From: Clostridium sp. OF03-18AA | Lineage (GTDB): Bacteria; Bacillota; Clostridia; Lachnospirales; Lachnospiraceae | Assembly (NCBI RefSeq): GCF_003478035.1 | Contig: NZ_QUEP01000005.1 | Span: 124,001 to 188,000, forward strand | DNA length: 64,000 nt | Direction: 5' to 3' | In this document: positions 17,936 through 26,727 of the stretch, one piece after another | Layout of the letters: every line of letters begins with the position of its first letter | How positions within the stretch are numbered: position 1 is the first letter of the stretch | Position numbers and translations under genes: made by a program | The notes under the pieces: generated by a model | Database searches by the model: none | What the model saw: only the letters and a program-made list of their open reading frames with translations | What the model was told of the DNA's origin: nothing

Positions 17936-19897
17936 TTACTGGTCGACTACCTTCACGACCATTGCCAGATTTTCTTCCCCGCGGTGTTCCCGCGCACCTT
18001 TCACATAAAAGTTGCACGAAAACTCCAGCGTAAATCTCTGATACGGTGCGGCTGGGATTTCGTAGTACATCGTATTGTCCGTAAATACAAGGTCATCCAT
18101 CTGCCGTCCGTTCACCTTGATCTTACAGGTCTCGCCGCCTGTAAGTTTGCCGGGGTAATAGCATTTCAAGATCAGCTTGCTGCTCTCCCCGTTTGTCAGA
18201 ACGATCTTTGCGTTCTCATCGATCCACCCGTCCGCATAGCTTCCGAACGGCGTGTCGAATCGCTGCCGCTTCACGATCTCTGTCACATCGTTGTACGCAT
18301 TGTGCTCCGGGTCCTCACACAGGATCACCATATTGTCCGTGATCTCCTTGAGGTCCATATCGCTGTCGATAAACTGAAGTTTCGGAACCTTTGTTTTTCC
18401 TTTTGCGTATACTTTCAGGAATGTTTCTGCATTAAAATCACTGATCTCGAAATCTTTTCCGATGATATAGATCTCTTTGTCGAAGATATCGTCCCCGTAT
18501 GTTCCGTATGTCTTTTCCGCCAGAGAATTGTATTGACTCTGCGGTGCCCATAAATACAGGTTATCCCAGTTGTCCCGGTAATATGTCTCAACCGGAAATA
18601 TCAGACAGCCGTATAAAAGTACCAGGATCCCCGCCTTTCCCATCACACGGGACAGATAAGCAAAGAACAGGAGCGCCGCCGCATAGGCCACATAGACCCA
18701 ACGCATCTCGACACGGATCGTCACGCTGGAGCTGCCGATGCAGAGCGCGATAAATCCAAGAAACAGGATCGTGTTCTTTAAATGACAGACAATCTCTTCC
18801 CGATCTCTCACCATACCGAAAACGGCCGCCAGCACACCGGCTCCGAGAACGGCTTCCGCTGCCAGGATCAGGTTCCGGATCCCGTCCGGGCTGTCCACAA
18901 ACGGCTCAATGCAGAGATAATCCGGTCCGGAGTTTCTTCCGAACACAAATCCCACCTGGCTGATCGCCTGGTTGATCGCATCCGTGAGCTGGAAGGTATC
19001 TGCCACATCCGTTCCGCCGGTTCCTGCCGGTGACAGCGTTCCGATCGTGCGGAGACGGATCATCTGGATCACTCCAAATACCACGATCGGGAGCAAGATG
19101 AGCAGGATCCCTGGCAGGCGGAAACTGCTTTCTGTGTCTGCTGCTTCCGCGCGGGCTGCTGCATCTTTCTTACCCTGTGCTCCGCGGCTCTGTCCTCTTC
19201 CACGGCTGCGTCCCGGCTCTGCCGCGCGCTCCGGTTCGCTTTTTTTCTCCGGTTCCGCGGCCGCATTTTCCGTTCCCAGACCTTTTCCAAAGCCGAGGAG
19301 CACCGTTAAGAGAAGAAGCGGCAGCAGCACCATATACCGCTCGTGAATGAAGCTGACCACAAAGTACAGAACGTTGGCTGCGAGAAACGCCCCCGCCTTT
19401 TTCTCATTCACGTACTGGTACAGAAACCACAGCATCCCGAGCGCCGCCCAGAGTGCCAGGCTTTCCATCAGACCGTAGAACTGTCCGATCTGATAATATG
19501 CCATTCTCGAAGACAGGTAGAGAATGCCGGCTGCAAAGCTTAAGATCTTTCTCCCATCACTGAATGACACTGCCATCCGATAAATGCTGTACGCGATCCC
19601 CGCGTTCAGGATGATGTTGAACGGAACCATCCATTCCACATGTCCCCCGATAAAGAAAAGTTCCAGCCAGGATGCCAGGTAAAACAGGAAGCGGAACCGG
19701 CTGCTGCCCATCGGGAATACATACTCTGTAAACGACTGGTCCCCATAACAGGACCAGAGGTACAGATCATCCATATAAAGTCCCTTTAATTCCACTCCAC
19801 GATTGATCCAAAATCCAAATCCCAGAAGGAGCGCAAAGATCAGAAGCTCCGGGCTCCACCTCTTCCACGCCTCTGAGGTTTTCTCCTGTAAATTCAT
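17936..19897 (-). CDS. GT-C-like membrane glycosyltransferase candidate
   Basis: This 653-residue protein has an acidic dyad in LYMDDLYLW (residues about 40-48) after the first membrane segment, as in GT-C glycosyltransferases. Around ten to eleven membrane helices follow. A charged cytoplasmic loop (about 205-250, rich in Glu/Lys/Arg) interrupts them, and a soluble extracellular C-terminal domain of about 200 residues follows the last helix. Such proteins transfer sugars from polyprenyl-phosphate donors on the outer membrane face. The start ATG has AAGGGG upstream, and it lies 11 bases after the preceding gene. Confidence 0.65.
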   Translation of the reverse strand: MNLQEKTSEAWKRWSPELLIFALLLGFGFWINRGVELKGLYMDDLYLWSCYGDQSFTEYVFPMGSSRFRFLFYLASWLELFFIGGHVEWMVPFNIILNAGIAYSIYRMAVSFSDGRKILSFAAGILYLSSRMAYYQIGQFYGLMESLALWAALGMLWFLYQYVNEKKAGAFLAANVLYFVVSFIHERYMVLLPLLLLTVLLGFGKGLGTENAAAEPEKKSEPERAAEPGRSRGRGQSRGAQGKKDAAARAEAADTESSFRLPGILLILLPIVVFGVIQMIRLRTIGTLSPAGTGGTDVADTFQLTDAINQAISQVGFVFGRNSGPDYLCIEPFVDSPDGIRNLILAAEAVLGAGVLAAVFGMVRDREEIVCHLKNTILFLGFIALCIGSSSVTIRVEMRWVYVAYAAALLFFAYLSRVMGKAGILVLLYGCLIFPVETYYRDNWDNLYLWAPQSQYNSLAEKTYGTYGDDIFDKEIYIIGKDFEISDFNAETFLKVYAKGKTKVPKLQFIDSDMDLKEITDNMVILCEDPEHNAYNDVTEIVKRQRFDTPFGSYADGWIDENAKIVLTNGESSKLILKCYYPGKLTGGETCKIKVNGRQMDDLVFTDNTMYYEIPAAPYQRFTLEFSCNFYVKGAREHRGEENLAMVVKVVDQ

Positions 19898-19908
19898 GTC
19901 TTATCCCC

Positions 19909-22182
19909 TTACTGCTGTTCTCCGGGCCAGTATTTTTCGGTAAACTCCGCCAGAAGCGCCTCGCTCTCCTCCGCGGAGAGTTCTCTCGGTTCTGGTGAGA
20001 ATACTGCAAGCCCGTTTCCATTTTCATACAGGAGGTCTGAGAGATACCCCTGTTTTAAAAGCCCTGTCACATTTCGGAATCCGTCCGTTCCGGGCTTTAA
20101 GTATCCGCTTCCGAGATAGATATGATCCACTCCCGCGAATGTAAAGAACTCTGCCAGTGTCTCCGGGCTGGATGACAGATTGAAGTTTCCGCCGCTTCCC
20201 TCGATGTCCGTATAGCTCTGGGTGCTGCACGGGAAGCGCAGCATCTCCGGCTGTTCCCCGAATACGACGACGCGGTTTCTCGGATTTTCCGCCAGCACGT
20301 CCCAGATCTTCTCATTTCCGTATGAGACGAGCAGTTCATGGGATTCTTCCATATGATCATAATATCCTTTATGGAAGATTTTCACCGGTGTCAGTCCCAG
20401 CGTTCCACCCCAGTTGCTCACGGCTGTGATCGTCACATTAAAAAGAAGGAACGGGACCAGCATCCTGCAGATCGTTCCGCGGAGGAAACCGCTCTTTAAT
20501 TTTCCTGCTGTGATCACCGCCAGGATCGCTGAAAGTGCATAGAGGAGCAGGAAATAGTTTCCATCCACCTGCCATAAAAGATAAAGCGCCGCGAGACTCA
20601 CGATCCCATTCGTCACAAAGACCAGCGCCAGGCAGATCAGGGAGCTTTTTTCTTTCCGTCCCGATCTCTTCACATCCGCCAGCACCGGCAGACAGACCAT
20701 CAGAAGAAAGATCAGGAGCAGCGGCGATCCCCAGGCGATCCGCACATGCGCCATATCTTCGCCCACCGGGGCCATGAGAACGCCGTAAATCCTCTTTAAA
20801 ATGTGCTTGAGCCCCGCCAGGGAGATCAGTGTCCCGCCGTTTGACGGCAGACTCTCAAACCGGTACGGATACCGCACGGTAAAGCCGAGGGCCGCCCAGA
20901 TCGAGTTGAACACGGATGTCAGCGGAAGTCCCGTGTGCAGCCATGTCCGGTACCAGATGAGAAGCCACATCGGGATCATAAAGCCAAGGGATGGAAGGAC
21001 ACTTCCGCGGAACTTAAATCTCAGCTGTTTTGTGAGCAGGATGTAAAGTCCGGCGGTTCCTGCCGCCGCTGTGGAAAATACAAGCGCCGTCGGCTTTAAC
21101 ACGAGTGTCATCAGGTAGGCATCCACCGCCAGTACCAGATAAGCGTCCTTCTTTCTCCTGATGTAAAGCAGCAGAAACAAAAGCATGACAAGCTGCATAA
21201 ATACCGTCATGGAGTCTGTCTTTGCAGTGATGGACATGTTCATGATCCCGGGTATGCAGGAGAGCAGCGTCATACAGCCCACCGCATGCTTTCTTCCGAC
21301 AAAAAGTTCCACGATCTGGCCCGCGGTGATCAGGGTCCCAAGCGTCATCCAGATCTGGAAACTCAGGAAAAAGCCGTAGGACGGCAGTCCGGAGATCGGT
21401 AAAAGCAGTGTCTCCAGGCCCTTCGAGTACGTGTATACCACGTTGACCATTCCGAGATTTTCATAGATCCCGCCGCCGTTATCCAGGACATACTCACTCC
21501 GCAGGCCATAATGGAGCGAGTCGTAATCGGCGCAGATGTTCATTCTTCCGGCCTGCAGGAGGACCATCGCAAGAATGATCGCGATGCAGGCGGACATTTC
21601 CAGAGAGATCTTCGTCTCCTTCGGGATCTGTCTCCACGGCTTTCCGTCATCTCCTGCCGTCCTTAATTCCATAAACCGGAAACCGATCAGAAATCCGGCA
21701 ATGATCACCGTAAGTAAACGGAAGCTCCGGATCCCGCACCCGAAAAGCAGGGATCCTATACAGAATAAAAAGATCATACATCCGCTTCCCAGAAGGAAAT
21801 CCGCAAGTCCGGTGATCACACGATACTCTCTCCAGACATGATTTCTGTCCATCCCTCTGCGAAGGCGCGCACCGAACATCAAAAGGACCAGAACATAGGC
21901 GCCGGACAGGAACATCGCCGTGAACGCCTGATGGATCCAGAGGAATCCGGCTGTGATCAGGAGAGCTGCTCCTGCTCTGAGCCGGTTTCGATCGATTTTC
22001 CATATCGCGAACAGATATAGGAAAAACAGCACAATGATCTCTGCCAGAAGTTCGATCGTCTCCGGTCTTCTAAGCCGGATCCCATCCACTCCTGTCACAT
22101 AAACCTGTCCGATCGCAACTAAGAGCGCGGGCACCGCCGCCAGCGCCAGAATAATTAACGAGGCCCATTCCCGTCTCTTCAT
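19909..22182 (-). CDS. large polytopic membrane protein, GT-C-like
   Basis: This 757-residue protein has about fourteen hydrophobic segments and a soluble C-terminal part from about residue 600. An acidic CADYDSLHYGLRSEY segment near 220 follows a membrane helix, as in GT-C or ArnT-like transferases. I use the ATG at 22182, preceded by a GGGGGG tract, which gives MKRREWASLIIL; an in-frame ATG at 22215 is also possible. It is the second gene of the polysaccharide operon after gmhA and probably transfers or polymerises sugars outside the membrane. Confidence 0.65.
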   Translation of the reverse strand: MKRREWASLIILALAAVPALLVAIGQVYVTGVDGIRLRRPETIELLAEIIVLFFLYLFAIWKIDRNRLRAGAALLITAGFLWIHQAFTAMFLSGAYVLVLLMFGARLRRGMDRNHVWREYRVITGLADFLLGSGCMIFLFCIGSLLFGCGIRSFRLLTVIIAGFLIGFRFMELRTAGDDGKPWRQIPKETKISLEMSACIAIILAMVLLQAGRMNICADYDSLHYGLRSEYVLDNGGGIYENLGMVNVVYTYSKGLETLLLPISGLPSYGFFLSFQIWMTLGTLITAGQIVELFVGRKHAVGCMTLLSCIPGIMNMSITAKTDSMTVFMQLVMLLFLLLYIRRKKDAYLVLAVDAYLMTLVLKPTALVFSTAAAGTAGLYILLTKQLRFKFRGSVLPSLGFMIPMWLLIWYRTWLHTGLPLTSVFNSIWAALGFTVRYPYRFESLPSNGGTLISLAGLKHILKRIYGVLMAPVGEDMAHVRIAWGSPLLLIFLLMVCLPVLADVKRSGRKEKSSLICLALVFVTNGIVSLAALYLLWQVDGNYFLLLYALSAILAVITAGKLKSGFLRGTICRMLVPFLLFNVTITAVSNWGGTLGLTPVKIFHKGYYDHMEESHELLVSYGNEKIWDVLAENPRNRVVVFGEQPEMLRFPCSTQSYTDIEGSGGNFNLSSSPETLAEFFTFAGVDHIYLGSGYLKPGTDGFRNVTGLLKQGYLSDLLYENGNGLAVFSPEPRELSAEESEALLAEFTEKYWPGEQQ

Positions 22183-22311
22183 AATTTCCCCCCGGTTGCG
22201 GTTCTTCTCCGGCATGATTCCTGCTGTCTGTCCATTCGCACATCCGGATATCGTCCGCAGGCATTCATAGGATTTTTCAACATCATGCAGACATGTATTA
22301 TCATATCGGTA

Positions 22312-22938
22312 CTATTCCGCATAAAATCTGTCTTCCAGCATCAGGCAGAGCGCATGGTAGATCGGAAGGTGGAGTTCCTGGATCTTGTAAGTCTCCTGCT
22401 CCGGTACGATGATCGCGACATCTGCGATCTTTGCAAGTTTTCCGCCGGTCTTTCCTGTGAGTCCGATCACTTTCATTCCCTTCGCCTTTGCGGTCACTGC
22501 GGCATACATCACATTTTCCGCGTTTCCGGAGGTACTGATCCCGAGGAACACATCCCCTGCTTTTCCATAGCCGTTTACCTGCTGGGCATAGGAAAGCATC
22601 CCGTCCACATCATTTGCGAATGCAGAGGAAAGCGCTGCATGGTTTGTGAGCGCGATGGCCGGAAGTCCGCCCTGGAGTTTCTTCGCGAGTTCCGCTCCCC
22701 GTTCCGGGTCTGTCTGCTTTAAAGCCTCTGCGAGTTCCGCAGATACCGGGCGGCGTTTTACGAAGCCTTTCATCAGCTCACCGACGATATGGTCAGAATC
22801 TGCGGCACTTCCGCCGTTTCCTGCGATCAGAAGTTTTCCGCCGTTCTCATAGCATGTCTCTAAGATCTTGTATGCCTCTTCGATCTGGTCCTTTACGGCA
22901 TCCAGGACCGGATATCTTTTTACTAATTCCTGAATCAT
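22312..22938 (-). CDS. gmhA: SIS-domain phosphoheptose isomerase
   Basis: This 208-residue protein has a single sugar-isomerase domain with the phosphate loop IAGNGGSAADSDHIVGEL at 38-55 and the second loop ISTSGNAENV near 135. It is close to GmhA, which converts sedoheptulose-7-phosphate to glycero-manno-heptose-7-phosphate. A long insertion between the two loops (RRPVSAELAEALKQTDPERG) is seen in clostridial members. The other heptose genes (hddA, gmhB, hddC) are absent here, so the product may be used elsewhere. It appears to be the first gene of the polysaccharide operon. Confidence 0.85.
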   Translation of the reverse strand: MIQELVKRYPVLDAVKDQIEEAYKILETCYENGGKLLIAGNGGSAADSDHIVGELMKGFVKRRPVSAELAEALKQTDPERGAELAKKLQGGLPAIALTNHAALSSAFANDVDGMLSYAQQVNGYGKAGDVFLGISTSGNAENVMYAAVTAKAKGMKVIGLTGKTGGKLAKIADVAIIVPEQETYKIQELHLPIYHALCLMLEDRFYAE

Positions 22939-23009
22939 TCTTTCTCCTTTTCACCCGCCTGATCCTGTATAATGGGCAGGTATTGCCATTTTCATGCTAT
23001 CCATTTTAA

Positions 23010-23038
23010 CACATAAGCGCCGGTCTTTCCACCGTCAA
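23010..23038 (-). promoter_or_regulatory. promoter candidate for the polysaccharide operon
   Basis: On the minus strand TTGACG and TATGTG are separated by 17 bp, upstream of gmhA. The -10 is poor, so this is a guess based mainly on the -35 and the position. Confidence 0.3.
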
Positions 23039-23090
23039 ATTGCTTACAATACAGAATCTTACAGAGTTTTTACATTCTTGCGACAACCTT

Positions 23091-23128
23091 CATCTTCGCA
23101 CGGGTGCGCAGCTTAGATACGCGGTGCC
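23091..23128 (+). repeat. dispersed intergenic repeat, family 2, copy A
   Basis: This segment (CATCTTCGCACGGGTGCGCA...GTGCC) aligns with 27156-27193. Both copies lie just beyond a terminator and are followed by a T-run and a long perfect hairpin. Confidence 0.65.
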
Positions 23129-23168
23129 TTTTTGTTTAGCAGGAAGGTGACTTCCTGCTAAACAAAAA
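23129..23168. repeat. long hairpin paired with the rplL terminator
   Basis: TTTTTGTTTAGCAGGAAG and CTTCCTGCTAAACAAAAA flank a GTGA loop. The hairpin is flanked by T and A runs, so it can terminate from either side. Its arms are also complementary to the neighbouring rplL terminator. Confidence 0.75.
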
Positions 23169-23196
23169 AATCCGCAGGAAGTCACCTTCCTGCGGA
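23163..23196 (-). terminator. terminator of the rplJL transcript
   Basis: On the minus strand CCGCAGGAAG and CTTCCTGCGG flank a GTGA loop, followed by ATTTTTTT. It ends transcription after rplL. Confidence 0.85.
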
Positions 23197-23293
23197 TCTC
23201 TTGCTCATGCGGTTAATCCGTCCAATATCTCCGAGTCACAATGTGCAAGCACATTCTGCCTCATAGCTGCTGTCCGGAACTTTTATCGTCAAA

Positions 23294-23668
23294 TTACTTA
23301 AGAGTAATCTTAGCGCCTTCAGCCTCAAGTTTTGTCTTGATGTCGTTAGCTTCGTCTTTGGATGCACCCTGCTTAAGAACCTTCGGAGCGCCGTCTACAA
23401 CGTCCTTAGCTTCCTTGAGGCCAAGACCTGTTACTTCACGAACAACTTTGATAACTTTAACCTTGTTCGGGCCTACTTCTGTAAGCTCAACGTCGAACTC
23501 AGTCTTCTCTTCCTCTGCTGCTGCGCCAGCGCCTGCTGCTGCAACTACTACGCCTGCTGCTGCGGATACACCGAACTCTTCCTCACAAGCCTTTACTAAT
23601 TCGTTTAACTCTAATACGGATAATTCCTTGATAGCTTCGATAAACTCAGCGGTTGTTAACTTTGCCAT
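23294..23668 (-). CDS. rplL: 50S ribosomal protein L7/L12
   Basis: This 124-residue acidic stalk protein recruits translation factors. The N-terminal dimerisation helix ([20 protein letters not shown]), an Ala/Gly-rich hinge (36-52) and the C-terminal domain with [20 protein letters not shown] are all standard. GGAGG precedes the start. It follows rplJ. Transcription then meets a strong terminator, and no rpoB follows. Confidence 0.98.
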   Translation of the reverse strand: MAKLTTAEFIEAIKELSVLELNELVKACEEEFGVSAAAGVVVAAAGAGAAAEEEKTEFDVELTEVGPNKVKVIKVVREVTGLGLKEAKDVVDGAPKVLKQGASKDEANDIKTKLEAEGAKITLK

Positions 23669-23789
23669 TATAATTTACCTCCATAATAATTTATATTTCA
23701 CGTTTTTTTCACAACTTTTATACAGCATCTATGCTGCCTTTGACGGGATCACGCGATACGTGTTTCCGCCTGCAGGACCGGGATGAGGA

Positions 23790-24302
23790 TTAAGCCTCTG
23801 CCGGAGCTTCTGCACCCTCGCCGTTCTTCTCTGCGATCTGGTTGAGAACACGAGCGAAGTTTGTGATCGGAGACTGCATGCTTCCAAGAAGTCTTCCAAG
23901 AAGAACATCTCTGGACGGGATGCTTGCGATTACACCGATACCTGCTGCATCGTAGTAGGTTCCCTCTACAACGCCGCCTTTTAATTCAAGCTTGTCAGCT
24001 TTCTTTGCGAACTCAGCTAATACTCTGGCCGGAGCTGTTGCATCTTCTTTAGAAACAGCAAGTGCTGTCGGTCCTTCAAGATTCGGCTCAAGTGCTTCGA
24101 ACTCAGTTCCCTTTGCAGCGAAGCGGATCATTGTGTTCTTATATACTTTATAAGAAACACCAGCTTCTCTTAACTGTTTACGAAGAGCAGTATCCTGCTC
24201 AACAGTTAATCCACGGTAGTCAACGACTACAGCAGACTTTGCTCCGTTGAGGACTTCAGCGATCTCAGCAACTACCGGCTGCTTTAATTCAACTTTTGCC
24301 AT
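23790..24302 (-). CDS. rplJ: 50S ribosomal protein L10
   Basis: This 170-residue protein forms the base of the ribosomal stalk and binds L7/L12 dimers. I take the ATG at 24302 (MAKVELKQPVV) with AGGAGG upstream; the longer open frame reads through the regulatory leader. VDYRGLTVEQDT and the KNTMIRFA segment are typical. The upstream leader contains an L10-type regulatory RNA and an attenuator. Confidence 0.97.
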   Translation of the reverse strand: MAKVELKQPVVAEIAEVLNGAKSAVVVDYRGLTVEQDTALRKQLREAGVSYKVYKNTMIRFAAKGTEFEALEPNLEGPTALAVSKEDATAPARVLAEFAKKADKLELKGGVVEGTYYDAAGIGVIASIPSRDVLLGRLLGSMQSPITNFARVLNQIAEKNGEGAEAPAEA

Positions 24303-24367
24303 GAATGGTTTACCTCCTGTTTTATTTAGTATTGGATTCGCCGTCACAGCATTTTTTCGCTTATCAG

Positions 24368-24396
24368 AAAAACCTCTCTGTCCGCAGACCGAGAGG
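24368..24396 (-). terminator. attenuator in the rplJ leader
   Basis: On the minus strand CCTCTC and GAGAGG flank a 12-base loop and run into TTTTT, about 65 bp before the rplJ start codon. This position and structure match the leader attenuator of the L10 operon. Confidence 0.75.
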
Positions 24397-24486
24397 TTTA
24401 CAAAATTCTGTGTGAGTTTTGTACGTCCCTCGGCAGGTGTTTTTACCTTACGCCTTACGGCACCTGCTGTCTTCGGCATTCAATAC
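24397..24486 (-). ncRNA. ribosomal protein L10 leader
   Basis: The rplJ 5' leader begins at the promoter at 24493-24521 and contains a hairpin with GCAGGTG (24461-24467 on the minus strand) pairing CACCTGC (24433-24439) around GTAAGG elements. This is the L10(L12)4-binding leader type, and the attenuator lies directly downstream. Excess L10 complex would favour termination. Confidence 0.7.
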
Positions 24487-24492
24487 CCAAAT

Positions 24493-24521
24493 AGTTTATC
24501 ATAATATATTTGGATTGTCAA
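24493..24521 (-). promoter_or_regulatory. promoter for rplJL
   Basis: On the minus strand a perfect TTGACA and TAAACT are separated by 17 bp. It gives rplJ-rplL a promoter of their own. Confidence 0.85.
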
Positions 24522-24543
24522 TCACTTTTTTAGTTTTTTGCAT

Positions 24544-24612
24544 TAAAATACTGCCAGACGGTCAATCCGGCTGTACGCCGCTGGGGCGCAGAACCAGATC
24601 AATGTCTGACAG
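24544..24612 (-). terminator. hairpin after rplA, possible terminator
   Basis: CTGTCAGAC pairs with GTCTGGCAG, with a further inner stem, just after the rplA stop. It is followed by TATTTTAAT, a weak U-tract, so termination is likely only partial. Confidence 0.45.
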
Positions 24613-24630
24613 TTAAAATGACACAATCGA

Positions 24631-25326
24631 CTAGTTTGTTAACTTAGCTACGTTTAACTTAACGCCCGGGCCCATTGTGGAAGTAAGAGTAACGCTCTTT
24701 AAGTAAGCGCCCTTTACTGTGCTCGGTTTAGCTTTGTTGATTGCATCCATAAGCGTCTGGAAGTTGTCCGCTAACTGTTCTTCTGTGAAAGAAGCCTTAC
24801 CTACTGGCACGTGGATGATGTTTGTCTTATCGAGTCTGTACTCAATTTTACCAGCTTTGATCTCTTTGATAGCTTTTGTAACGTCCATTGTTACGGTACC
24901 AGCCTTCGGGTTCGGCATTAAGCCCTTCGGTCCAAGTACACGACCAAGACGTCCAACAACGCCCATCATATCCGGTGTAGCAACAACTACATCGAAATCT
25001 AACCAGCCTTCGTTCTGGATCTTCGGGATTAAATCCTCTGCTCCAACGAAGTCAGCGCCTGCAGCCTGAGCCTCATCAGCCTTCGGTCCTTTAGCGAATA
25101 CAAGGATACGAACAGTCTTACCTGTTCCGTGCGGCAGAACTACTGCACCACGGATCTGCTGATCAGCATGACGGCCATCACAGCCTGTTCTTAAGTGAGC
25201 CTCGATTGTTTCATCAAATTTAGCAACAGCAGACTTTTTAACTAATGCGATTGCATCTGCTGTATCATAAAGAGTAGCGCGGTCGATAGCTTTTGCCGCT
25301 TCTACGTATCTTTTTCCTCTTTTCAT
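24631..25326 (-). CDS. rplA: 50S ribosomal protein L1
   Basis: This 231-residue protein builds the L1 stalk and also represses its own operon. The start [10 protein letters not shown] and the motif [17 protein letters not shown] are characteristic. AGGAGG lies upstream. An L1-operator-like hairpin precedes it at 25342-25370, and another precedes rplK, so L1 probably controls both. Confidence 0.98.
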   Translation of the reverse strand: MKRGKRYVEAAKAIDRATLYDTADAIALVKKSAVAKFDETIEAHLRTGCDGRHADQQIRGAVVLPHGTGKTVRILVFAKGPKADEAQAAGADFVGAEDLIPKIQNEGWLDFDVVVATPDMMGVVGRLGRVLGPKGLMPNPKAGTVTMDVTKAIKEIKAGKIEYRLDKTNIIHVPVGKASFTEEQLADNFQTLMDAINKAKPSTVKGAYLKSVTLTSTMGPGVKLNVAKLTN

Positions 25327-25341
25327 TATAAAAAACCTCCT

Positions 25342-25370
25342 GTGGTAGTGTCGGGAGTCCTCCCTCCCAC
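25342..25370 (-). promoter_or_regulatory. L1 operator-like hairpin before rplA
   Basis: The minus strand reads GTGGGAGG...CCCGAC...ACCAC, closely matching the element before rplK and resembling the L1-binding site of 23S rRNA and L1 leaders. It overlaps the region just upstream of the rplA ribosome binding site. Confidence 0.65.
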
Positions 25371-25419
25371 GTGATTGTTGCTGTATATGGAGGTCCGTCC
25401 TCCATTCAGTTGCTTACGA

Positions 25420-25845
25420 TCAGTCTGTTACGGTGATACCCATGGAACGAGCAGTACCAGCGATCATGCTTGTAGCAGCCTCGATGCTTGCAGCGTTTAA
25501 GTCTGGCATCTTGAGCTCAGCGATCTTCTGTACTTCTGCTCTTGTAAGAGTAGCTACCTTTGTTTTGTTCGGTGTTGCAGAACCGGATTTGATCTTTGCA
25601 GCCTTCTTTAATAATACAGCAGCCGGCGGAGTCTTTGTGATGAAGCTGAAGCTTCTGTCAGCGTAAACTGTGATAACAACCGGGATGATCATATCGCCCT
25701 GATCAGCAGTTTTAGCGTTGAACTCCTTTGTGAACTGTACGATGTTAACACCGTGCTGTCCAAGAGCCGGTCCAACTGGCGGAGCCGGTGTTGCCTTGCC
25801 GGCAGGAATCTGTAATTTAATATAACCTGTAACTTTCTTTGCCAT
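25420..25845 (-). CDS. rplK: 50S ribosomal protein L11
   Basis: This 141-residue protein is part of the GTPase-associated centre. The start is the ATG at 25845 ([16 protein letters not shown]) with AGGAGG upstream; the longer frame runs into the leader hairpin. [15 protein letters not shown] and the C-terminal [10 protein letters not shown] are standard. Confidence 0.98.
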   Translation of the reverse strand: MAKKVTGYIKLQIPAGKATPAPPVGPALGQHGVNIVQFTKEFNAKTADQGDMIIPVVITVYADRSFSFITKTPPAAVLLKKAAKIKSGSATPNKTKVATLTRAEVQKIAELKMPDLNAASIEAATSMIAGTARSMGITVTD

Positions 25846-25867
25846 AATTAGGCACCTCCTAAATAAT

Positions 25868-25895
25868 GTGGTAATGTCGGGGATTTCCCTCCCAC
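25868..25895 (-). promoter_or_regulatory. L1 operator-like hairpin before rplK
   Basis: The minus strand reads GTGGGAGGGAAATCCCCGAC then ATTACCAC. It is the expected position of the L1 autoregulatory site in the L11-L1 operon. Confidence 0.7.
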
Positions 25896-25962
25896 GCGGG
25901 CACAAAGTCCGTTTTCCTAAAAAAGGTACGGACGACCGGTCCGGATCTTAGTCCGTTTACGG

Positions 25963-26478
25963 TCACATCTTCTTGATTTCAGAAAAGCTCAGTTCCACCG
26001 GTGTTTCACGGCCGAACATCTCGACGTTGATTGTAATGGACTGCTTGGACTCATTGACGGTTCTAATGACACCGACGGTATCCTTCCATGCGCCGGCCGT
26101 AACAACGACGGTATCTCCGACGGCGAAATCTACAACGACATCCGGTGCCTTAAAGCCAAGGCTCATCATCTCTTCTTCTGAAAGCGGCACCGGCTTGGAT
26201 CCCGGTCCTACGAATCCGGTCACACCTCTGGTGTTCCGTACAACGTACCATGTGTCATCATTCATGATCATATGAATCAGCACATAGCCCGGGAACATCT
26301 TACGCTCGACCTGCTTCTGAGCACCGTTTTTAAGCTCGATGACTTCTTCCAGCGGGACGGAGACCTCTAAGATCTGATCCTGAAGACCTCTGTTTTCGAT
26401 TGTTTTCTCAATGTCAACCTTTACCTTATTCTCATATCCGGAATAAGTGTGTACAACATACCATTGTGCTTCTGACAT
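25963..26478 (-). CDS. nusG: transcription termination/antitermination factor NusG
   Basis: This 171-residue protein has an NGN domain (WYVVHTYSGYENKVK at 6-20, then FPGYVLIHM) and a C-terminal KOW domain (FAVGDTVVVTAGAWKDTVG). It links RNA polymerase to ribosomes or Rho. It follows secE by 15 bases and is preceded by GAGGTGA. Confidence 0.97.
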   Translation of the reverse strand: MSEAQWYVVHTYSGYENKVKVDIEKTIENRGLQDQILEVSVPLEEVIELKNGAQKQVERKMFPGYVLIHMIMNDDTWYVVRNTRGVTGFVGPGSKPVPLSEEEMMSLGFKAPDVVVDFAVGDTVVVTAGAWKDTVGVIRTVNESKQSITINVEMFGRETPVELSFSEIKKM

Positions 26479-26493
26479 ATCTTCACCTCATCC

Positions 26494-26700
26494 TTAACCA
26501 AGTACAATATTGAGACCAAATTTGATGATCAGGTCAAGGGCTGCGATAACAATCCCCAGAATTACTGTTGATACGACTACTACAACGGTCTCTTTCGTAA
26601 GCGTATCCTTATCCGGCCAGATGATCTTATTGAATTCAGCTTTTAAGCCTTTGATAAAGTCCGTTTTAGGGGCTTTCTCATTACTTGCCGTTTCTCCCAT
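26494..26700 (-). CDS. secE: preprotein translocase subunit SecE
   Basis: This 68-residue single-span membrane protein is an essential part of the SecYEG channel. The sequence FIKGLKAEFNKIIWPDKDTL followed by one hydrophobic helix is diagnostic. I use the ATG at 26700, which has AAGGA upstream; a slightly longer frame reaches 26721. It lies between rpmG and nusG as usual. Confidence 0.95.
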   Translation of the reverse strand: MGETASNEKAPKTDFIKGLKAEFNKIIWPDKDTLTKETVVVVVSTVILGIVIAALDLIIKFGLNIVLG

Positions 26701-26727
26701 AAATTCACGTCCTTCTTGCAAACCGGA

